A stretch of 12,797 bases of DNA from positions 1-12,797 of the forward strand of contig AUXH01000553.1 in assembly GCA_000482145.1 (NCBI GenBank), given 5' to 3'. The notes below the pieces were generated by a model, which was not told where the DNA came from, searched no databases, and was given only the letters and a program-made list of their open reading frames with translations. Origin of the DNA: Strigomonas culicis. Its lineage: Eukaryota > Euglenozoa > Kinetoplastea > Trypanosomatida > Trypanosomatidae. The first letter of the stretch is position 1, and every line of letters starts with the position of its first letter. Both the position numbers and the translations under genes were made by a program. Shown piece after piece: positions 7,371-12,797 of the stretch.

Positions 7371-7497
7371 TTCTTTTTTTTTTCTCTTTTCTTTTAAAGA
7401 AGTAAGTTCTTGTTTCCGTCGTCACTTATTATTACACGTGCAGTAGTTTACTCTTTTTTTTTCCTGTTGTTGTTTCTTTCCCCGTCTCTTTATCTAG
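7371..7497 (+). promoter_or_regulatory. two candidate trans-splice acceptors for the 7504 gene
   Basis: Tract one (7371-7395) is followed by the AG at 7398-7399, giving a 104-nt leader. Tract two (7450-7494) is followed by TATCTAG, with the AG at 7496-7497, giving a leader of only six bases. Either leaves the ATG at 7504 as the first start codon. Confidence 0.5.
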
Positions 7498-7503
7498 TTA
7501 CCA

Positions 7504-10500
7504 ATGGTACTTATTATCTCCGCGGAGAAGGACGAAAGGGAGAAGCATCCCGAGAAGAAGGATCGTAGTTACACTTTTACGTTATATAATAGCAACGTCG
7601 GTTTGATCACCGATGCGTCAGATGACCATATACCCGACGACAGTGCTGTTCAAGGAGCTATCCTCTCTAGTGATATTCCCGACCATCCAACCTTTTTTGT
7701 TCTCCCCTTTGAGGGATTGGTAAATGAAGAGGAAAAAGAGGCCAAGAACAGTCCCTTGTCACTTCTCGTCTCGGATATCATGAACAGCGTCGGTCGCCGT
7801 GAGAACGTTACACTTATCAATCGCGGTATAAAAGGTGACCGGTACCTAGAAGAGGTCCTTCTCGCGCTTCTGGAGGCGACCAAAGGCTCCGCAGAGTATG
7901 CGATGCAGGTGGTCGCGGACGAGGTGGCCAAACAAAAGCAGATGCAACGCTTGCTTCAACTTGAGGGTGACCATGATTCGAGAGATGAGCGCGAGCTCTT
8001 AAAAAATATGTATGTAGACCAAACAGGCACCAAGTCGAAGGGTTTCACACTGTCGAAGAAACTGCGTGGCGAAATCAAGCAATTCAGTAAAGACTATTCT
8101 TACACCCAGCCTAAGGGCGCTAAGACTGTCAACCGTTTCACTGTTGTTTCTTCCCTTCACGGAGAGGAACTCAACCCTCCCTGTCAAGGTGATTCGCAGC
8201 TGACGCCCGAGTCGTTTCGTACCAACCCTCCAACGTACCGAAAGGCACATGCCGACCTTGGGCCGGAACGGAATACCAGGAGTCACTCTTACATCTACAA
8301 CCAACGCAAGAGAAAGTCCACGTTGGATATGCTAAGTGACTTCACGGATACTACAGGTGATACAGAGCAAATTGAACTGAAAGGAAACGGCTGGGGATCC
8401 ACTACTCGTTTTTTCCAATTCGATGGAGAGTCCTCGATTATGTCCCTTCCGGGTATCCCTCGATTCGAAGATCTTGTTAAATCCTTTGGGATGGACTTTT
8501 GGATTCGGACGGACTGCAAGCCCGCTGACGACAGGAAGATCATTGTTAATATTCTTGAAGGACAGCGAGAGGATTTGGGTCAGCTTTTTCATGTAGGCCT
8601 GAACTGGTACAATGAGATGGAGGAGGCATTTCATATCTTCTGTCGCGACTCCACCAACCGTGTCCTGGAGGCGATGGTGCCGGTGCCGAGTAGCACATTC
8701 TTCACGGAAAAGGATTTCCATCACGTGATGATCCGTATATATAGTATGGATGAAGGACAAATTGAGTGTCTGATCGACGGTAAGTCCGTGACGGTTCAGT
8801 TGGTGCAGAACGAGCACCCCATCGCATTCAACCCGTGGCCGCATCGACTGTTCATCGGCAGCCATCTGGACGATAACAACATCCCAGTAAAGGTTTTTCG
8901 TGGCACGATTATGCAGTTGCGCTTTTGGACACTGGGTGAGCCGTTAAAGCCTGTGATTATGTGGCCACTGCTCGTGGAAGACGGCAAGCTCTCAGAGCTG
9001 ACGAAGAATATCCCTGAAGATCACCATGAAACGCTCCAAAATCTCCAAAGGATTGAGGAGCCGGCGCCCAGCTGCGCACCCTTCTTTGATGGCAACCTGG
9101 TCACCAATATCGGTGCTCTTTCCACGTGGGGGGAGCTCATGCAGAATTGGCGAGTGGAGCTCCGGTTCCGGACAGATGTTACCAGTCGCATGATGAGCCT
9201 TTTCGGTGTCACCGACCAGAAGTACAAGATGCAGGAGGTGGGTATTGTGCTGAATGCCGAACCCGTCTTTTCCAAAGAGCGCGTCCATTATCACGAATTG
9301 AATACGACATTTTATCTCGTCGATGCATTCGGCGCGTGCTGTTCCGCTCTCTTAAGAGGTACCGACAGGCAGAATCTAATGGATGGGGCATGGCACACCA
9401 TTGTATGGCGCTGTATTGATAGCGAGTCAAACAAGTTCTCCGTGAAGATCGATGGAGTGTTTCAAGACCTTCTCTACGTGTCGCGTGACGGTCCTCGCCG
9501 TTTCGACGCGTTTGAGAATTGGATGTGCGTGGCTGGTCACAATGTTCGCAATTGGAAGGTGATACAACCCTTTACGGGTCAAATGAGTCGCTTTTACGTT
9601 TCTATGCGAGGCTATCGTTACGTGACGTTGCACATGAACGAGGGCCCAGGGTCTTACGTCATGCAAGACCGCTCTGGACATCGAAATCATGGTCTTCTGA
9701 TCAACCCGACAACGAATGTCGTTCGCAAAATGGATACTATATGGATGCCTGCTCAGGAGGAAATGGAGGTGGAAGGAGATGACGGGCCTAAGCTGGACGT
9801 GGTCGATTTTACAAACAACAACGTGACAATCGCGTGCGTAGTTTTCACTTGTGGTTCGGATGAAAAGAGTGTCACACGTGAGATCATTTACGATGTGTAC
9901 CACCAGGGGAACTATGAGCTTCAAGTGGTGGATCATCACATCAGTGACAGTAGAAAGGAATGGAAAACGTGGCGCTGCATTCCCGATGCATGCTACAAGC
10001 CTCTTGAGACGGTCACACAGTTAGAGGAGGCGATTAACTACGTTATTGCGGCCAAGGTCCCTCGAGGACACCTTATGGTGGTGCTGCGCGTCGGTGACTG
10101 CCACGTCACGTTCCTTCACGTACAAGAGCCGGAGTTTCCGGAAGGCGCAACGTACAACTGCAACATGCTCAAGTGGCACTACCCGTACATGGTGGAAGGC
10201 ATACACGGCAAGCGCGAGCTGATGCTGAACCGAATGATTGAGGGAATGGAAGGCGTCCTCATGTCTGACTCTCTCACACCGTTTACGACGGCGCGTTTGG
10301 GTCCACTCAACGCCACTGGGCAAAGCATTGTGTCAGAGGATATTATCCGCTCCTTGCAGAATAGCGGACGACCCTGGTTTCTCCCGGCTGTGTTGCACCA
10401 CAATCTGCTCAATTCCGCGTGCGGCTCAAGCCTGCACATCATCCACCGCATCTACACCAGCATGTCTTATAACGAAGCGGCGGCAGTGGCCCTCTTCAAC

Positions 10501-10959
10501 AAGCGGCTTCATGACAGTGCAAAGGAGAAGGCTGCGATTGTAATTCAGCGGAACTGGAGAAGCAAGCTGGCAAAGGCCGACGCATTCCAAAGGCAAACGG
10601 AGCGACAGATACGAGACCGCAAGATCGAGGAAATACGGACCTTCCGCATGAACCCAGTCATCCAAGCGAAGCAGCGGCTGTATGCCCTTCTTGTCACACT
10701 GCACCAGCCAAAGACCGATCAGGTGCCACCGATCGCATCGAACACACAGGATATGGAAGACGCCCTTGTGAAGCAAGGCTACGACGTGGAGCGCTTGAGC
10801 GATCCGAGTCTACAAACGTTAATGAAAGCTGTTTCTCAGATCGACTCCGACAAGTCGTCCTTCATTTTTATTCAGTGGCTATGGTGGCGTGATGAACCTG
10901 CAACAGCCTCCGCTGCTGCCTTTGCAGTCCCTGCACGTGAGTCTGACGGAGGGGAATGA
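7504..10959 (+). CDS. LamG/ConA-like, IQ-motif protein; N-terminal part of a pseudo-caspase (frameshifted end)
   Basis: As read, 1151 aa. Residues 1-295 are charged with no recognised fold. Two LamG/concanavalin-A-like units follow. The first (about 301-480) has FQFDG, a DFWIRT strand, an IDG turn and a final GTIMQLRFW strand. The second (about 525-700) has FFDG, VELRFRT, DGAWH, KIDG and GQMSRFYV. A further strand-rich unit (about 705-875) starts with LHMNEGPG and DRSGHRNHG, as in ConA-like domains, and then has a stretch reminiscent of ILEI/FAM3 folds (tentative). An IQ motif lies at 1008-1026 (AIVIQRNWR). Residues 1056-1123 match the first strands and helix of a caspase fold (ALLVT, then DMEDALVKQGYDV). 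After Ile1123 the sequence becomes Trp/Ala-rich and ends at 10959; this tail (1124-1151) is probably out-of-frame. No signal peptide is seen, so the protein is likely intracellular and perhaps flagellar. Confidence 0.85.
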   Translation: MVLIISAEKDEREKHPEKKDRSYTFTLYNSNVGLITDASDDHIPDDSAVQGAILSSDIPDHPTFFVLPFEGLVNEEEKEAKNSPLSLLVSDIMNSVGRRENVTLINRGIKGDRYLEEVLLALLEATKGSAEYAMQVVADEVAKQKQMQRLLQLEGDHDSRDERELLKNMYVDQTGTKSKGFTLSKKLRGEIKQFSKDYSYTQPKGAKTVNRFTVVSSLHGEELNPPCQGDSQLTPESFRTNPPTYRKAHADLGPERNTRSHSYIYNQRKRKSTLDMLSDFTDTTGDTEQIELKGNGWGSTTRFFQFDGESSIMSLPGIPRFEDLVKSFGMDFWIRTDCKPADDRKIIVNILEGQREDLGQLFHVGLNWYNEMEEAFHIFCRDSTNRVLEAMVPVPSSTFFTEKDFHHVMIRIYSMDEGQIECLIDGKSVTVQLVQNEHPIAFNPWPHRLFIGSHLDDNNIPVKVFRGTIMQLRFWTLGEPLKPVIMWPLLVEDGKLSELTKNIPEDHHETLQNLQRIEEPAPSCAPFFDGNLVTNIGALSTWGELMQNWRVELRFRTDVTSRMMSLFGVTDQKYKMQEVGIVLNAEPVFSKERVHYHELNTTFYLVDAFGACCSALLRGTDRQNLMDGAWHTIVWRCIDSESNKFSVKIDGVFQDLLYVSRDGPRRFDAFENWMCVAGHNVRNWKVIQPFTGQMSRFYVSMRGYRYVTLHMNEGPGSYVMQDRSGHRNHGLLINPTTNVVRKMDTIWMPAQEEMEVEGDDGPKLDVVDFTNNNVTIACVVFTCGSDEKSVTREIIYDVYHQGNYELQVVDHHISDSRKEWKTWRCIPDACYKPLETVTQLEEAINYVIAAKVPRGHLMVVLRVGDCHVTFLHVQEPEFPEGATYNCNMLKWHYPYMVEGIHGKRELMLNRMIEGMEGVLMSDSLTPFTTARLGPLNATGQSIVSEDIIRSLQNSGRPWFLPAVLHHNLLNSACGSSLHIIHRIYTSMSYNEAAAVALFNKRLHDSAKEKAAIVIQRNWRSKLAKADAFQRQTERQIRDRKIEEIRTFRMNPVIQAKQRLYALLVTLHQPKTDQVPPIASNTQDMEDALVKQGYDVERLSDPSLQTLMKAVSQIDSDKSSFIFIQWLWWRDEPATASAAAFAVPARESDGGE
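10861..10875 (+). other. frameshift point joining the two halves of the caspase-like domain
   Basis: Upstream, frame 1 reads sensible caspase-like sequence to about 10872. From 10871 or 10874, frame 2 reads FSGYGGV, the expected SGHG-like motif. Frame 2 has stops at 10820 and 10823, so any switch must fall between 10826 and 10959. The direction equals one extra base (or two missing) relative to an intact frame. A five-T run at 10865-10869 is the obvious place for an indel: with four Ts the frame would run through. A sequencing error, a real lesion or +1 recoding cannot be told apart here. Confidence 0.7.
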
Positions 10960-12349
10960 TAGGGCCGGCATCATTCTGGAGGAAGGAAGGATGTTTCGTG
11001 CTATGGTTGCGAACTTCTACGCGAGTCTACAGAGCATGGCGCCGAAAAAGAAGAAGAAGAAGAGTGCTGCCCCACCGAGGAGGAAGCCGGAAGAGATTGA
11101 GGCCGAAAACAAGGAGAGAGAAACGCAGCTCATTAATGCAGTCCGAGCAATTGAGCAAGAGCAGGCTTTTAAATATGACACGATGACAAGGGAGTGGGAG
11201 ACGGATGTGCAGCTCATTTCCAAGACCATACGGCAGACTGTGATGACGACCCGCGAGTACGAGGCCAAGTACAAGACAGCCAAAGGGCAAGATTCACGAT
11301 ACTACGTCTATCCTCTGGAGTGCAAGCGCATTGATCCCTACGCGAACCAAGTAGTGGATGTAGAGGATATTATTCAAACCGCACTCCACCGTCAGGCCCC
11401 TCCGATCGGTCTGCAGAGCATTGTGGCTATCGATTTACAGCCCATCACTCCCTACTCGAGAGGTGTTGCTTGTCTTGCCAGTAGCACCGGAAACACACTT
11501 GTGGTTCCGTACACTCCTGGCCAGAGATGCATCGCTACAGTGGCCTTGACCAAAGCGCTCAATGGACACCTCGCGCAAGTGCCTGCAACATCCAAGTACG
11601 CTGTTCTGTCGGGTGGTATCGAGACGCGGCCTAATCAACGTGACTGGAAGTCGTTTGCGAGCTACTTTCTCTCCAAGCTGCGGTGCTCGTGCACCCAGGA
11701 GCAGTTTCATAACCTGCGTGCGGAGTTGGACCGAGAGATGCCCTTCACAGCCGAGCTCATCCCCGTCCGGGACATTGTGATGACCGACGACGTGAAGGAT
11801 CGCCTGCGGCGCGACCGAGAGGCACAAAAGGTGCACGCAAAGCTGACGTTCGGTGTGGGTAGTCTGAAAGTGCAGAGCGATATGTTTGCCATCTTCAAGC
11901 CTATTCTCAGCAACCTGTCACTCACGGAGCTCGTCTTCACGAACACGGTTCATATTCTCTTTACGAAGCAGAATAAAGGAATTGATGGCCTTGTCCTTGA
12001 CTGCCTTCTGGGCGAGATCGAGAAGCTGCGTCCGTCTGACTGCACTGTCCCCATCGAGCTGACCATCACAAACGAGGGGGCAAAGCTTGTCTTTACTATA
12101 CAAGAAAGCAGCGACAAGTTGTTCGTTAGCCAGTGGCTGAACGCTCTAGTGCAGCGCAGTATTACGTGGCAGATTCGAGTCGATCCGCTTGTCGGCTACA
12201 CTAAAATTGAAACAGAATACATTGAGTATGTATACAATCTTAAGACTTCCTGTAGCGCAAGACAGTACTTCCAACTCCTGAAGAGCATGTATAAGACTCC
12301 TATTCCAGCTCCTTTAATACGTTTCTTGAACTGCGAGACAGTGGTTTAA
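10892..12349 (+). CDS. C-terminal part of the pseudo-caspase protein (second frame of the split gene)
   Basis: From its first ATG (10892) this frame encodes 485 aa, overlapping the upstream frame by 68 nt. I read it as the continuation of the 7504 gene, because the codons just before the ATG (10871-10888) give FSGYGG, completing the upstream caspase-like half. A lysine block (KKKKKK, about 11045-11062) and a charged helical region (11090-11290) interrupt the fold. It resumes around 11417-11570 with SIVAIDLQ, LASST and an ATVALTKALNGHL helix, the order expected for the second half of a caspase domain. The catalytic Cys position appears to be Leu or Gln. The last 220 residues are strand/helix mixed without a recognised family. 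Alternatively it is a separate gene starting at 10892 or 11036 (MAPKKKKKK), since a pyrimidine-rich stretch with an AG lies at 10857-10875. Confidence 0.8.
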   Translation: MNLQQPPLLPLQSLHVSLTEGNDRAGIILEEGRMFRAMVANFYASLQSMAPKKKKKKSAAPPRRKPEEIEAENKERETQLINAVRAIEQEQAFKYDTMTREWETDVQLISKTIRQTVMTTREYEAKYKTAKGQDSRYYVYPLECKRIDPYANQVVDVEDIIQTALHRQAPPIGLQSIVAIDLQPITPYSRGVACLASSTGNTLVVPYTPGQRCIATVALTKALNGHLAQVPATSKYAVLSGGIETRPNQRDWKSFASYFLSKLRCSCTQEQFHNLRAELDREMPFTAELIPVRDIVMTDDVKDRLRRDREAQKVHAKLTFGVGSLKVQSDMFAIFKPILSNLSLTELVFTNTVHILFTKQNKGIDGLVLDCLLGEIEKLRPSDCTVPIELTITNEGAKLVFTIQESSDKLFVSQWLNALVQRSITWQIRVDPLVGYTKIETEYIEYVYNLKTSCSARQYFQLLKSMYKTPIPAPLIRFLNCETVV

Positions 12350-12403
12350 AAGCACTAGTGTGGGCATAATGTGTTAGTTGGGTACGTTTCCTGTATGAGA
12401 ACT

Positions 12404-12430
12404 TTATTATTATTATTATTATTATTATTT
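12404..12430 (+). repeat. TTA trinucleotide microsatellite
   Basis: About nine copies of TTA lie some 55 bases after the stop codon of the last gene. In RNA this gives repeated UAUUAUU, an AU-rich-element-like sequence; whether it has a regulatory role is unknown. Confidence 0.92.
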
Positions 12431-12754
12431 GACCCTACCTTTTTATTTTTCCCCTCATTGGTTCGTGTGATTTGTTTTTTTCTCACTTCCCAAAGAAACG
12501 AAAAAAGAGCGAAAAAAAAAAGATGTAAATGTTTTTTTACTGACCAACAGACCTTTGATACCTGTCCATATACTTATGTATATAATGCGTTATGTAACTG
12601 TACATGATTAGACTTGACCGACTCTCACGCACATTGTGCAGTATGTTTGATGGGAGCTCATCATCCTCTCCCGCAAGTGTCCTTGTTTTTTATTATTGAG
12701 AGAAACATATATCTCTAGCCGCATGCGCATCGTGTTTCTATTACTATCAATCAT

Positions 12755-12756
<2 letters not shown>

Positions 12757-12797
<41 letters not shown>
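12757..12797 (+). repeat. TC dinucleotide microsatellite, truncated by window end
   Basis: At least 20 copies of TC run to the last base, so the full length is unknown. It may be the polypyrimidine tract of the next gene or simply where an assembly stopped in low-complexity DNA. Confidence 0.9.

Larger units (their letters stand above)
7082..7503. other. intergenic region with GA microsatellite and two pyrimidine tracts
   Basis: This 422-nt stretch carries no gene. It has a purine-only GA repeat close to the LRR stop codon, then AT-rich sequence, then two strong pyrimidine tracts (7371-7395 and 7450-7494) ahead of the next ATG. No ATG occurs between 7400 and 7503. Confidence 0.7.
12350..12797. 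other. downstream intergenic region to window end
   Basis: This 448-nt AT-rich stretch presumably includes the 3' UTR of the last gene. It holds a TTA run, T-rich blocks (12438-12455 and 12473-12490), an A run (12513-12521) and a terminal TC repeat. The open frame from 12371 starts at a GTG and takes its leucine string from the TTA repeat, so no gene is called. Confidence 0.65.

Noticed and set aside
8332..8865. 177-codon minus-strand frame inside the giant gene, and other antisense frames at 9427-9939 and 11435-11836
   Set aside because: They lie wholly inside well-supported + strand coding sequence, show no domain pattern, and oppose the direction of the polycistron.
10820..10875. A cis-spliced intron explaining the frame change
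   Set aside because: The available interval is far too short for a spliceosomal intron, and cis introns are extremely rare in trypanosomatids.
12371..12607. 78-codon plus-strand frame after the last gene
   Set aside because: It starts at GTG, its leucine string comes from the TTA microsatellite, and the rest is Lys/Phe-rich translation of T and A runs.
1..12797. tRNA, rRNA, CRISPR arrays, transposon or retroelement ends
   Set aside because: I saw no cloverleaf with A/B boxes, no direct-repeat/spacer array, no reverse transcriptase or transposase motifs, and no long terminal or inverted repeats.

Overview
The window looks like nuclear DNA of a trypanosomatid flagellate, most likely Trypanosoma; I cannot name the species from sequence alone. 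The evidence is organisational. All credible genes lie head-to-tail on the + strand, none shows an intron, and none has an ordinary promoter. Most starts follow a pyrimidine-rich tract and an AG, the hallmark of spliced-leader trans-splicing in a polycistronic unit. Intergenic DNA is AT-rich with TTA, TTG, TA, GA and TC microsatellites. Several products are of flagellar or cytoskeletal type.

Layout. Positions 1 to about 330 are very GC-rich (about 74% by hand count), carry a 15-nt G run, a 13-nt C run and a small perfect hairpin, and hold no convincing gene. The composition then changes abruptly to AT-rich. Next come: (1) a 182-aa putative N-myristoylated two-helix membrane protein, 541-1089; (2) a 654-aa coiled-coil protein with a cluster of LC8-type motifs, 1746-3710; (3) a 319-aa ten-helix nucleotide-sugar-transporter-like protein, 4090-5049; (4) a 173-aa RIIa plus EF-hand-like protein resembling radial spoke proteins RSP7/RSP11, 5289-5810; (5) a 336-aa leucine-rich-repeat protein, 6071-7081; (6) a very large multidomain gene from 7504 to 12349, read in two frames. 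The window ends inside a TC microsatellite.

The most interesting locus is the last. The upstream frame (7504-10959) encodes two LamG/concanavalin-A-like domains, an IQ motif and the first half of a caspase-like fold. It loses the fold at about 10870. The downstream frame (open to 12349) resumes exactly at the SGxG motif of a caspase fold, so a single one-base shift would join them into a protein of about 1614 aa. The two catalytic positions appear substituted (SGYG for SGHG, DLQ for DxC), suggesting a catalytically dead pseudo-caspase with a lysine-rich helical insertion. The shift may be a sequencing error, a real lesion, or recoding.

Gene order in trypanosomatids usually carries little functional meaning, so the genes should not be read as a pathway. 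At least the RIIa protein, and perhaps the coiled-coil, LRR and LamG/IQ proteins, would fit the axoneme or basal body.
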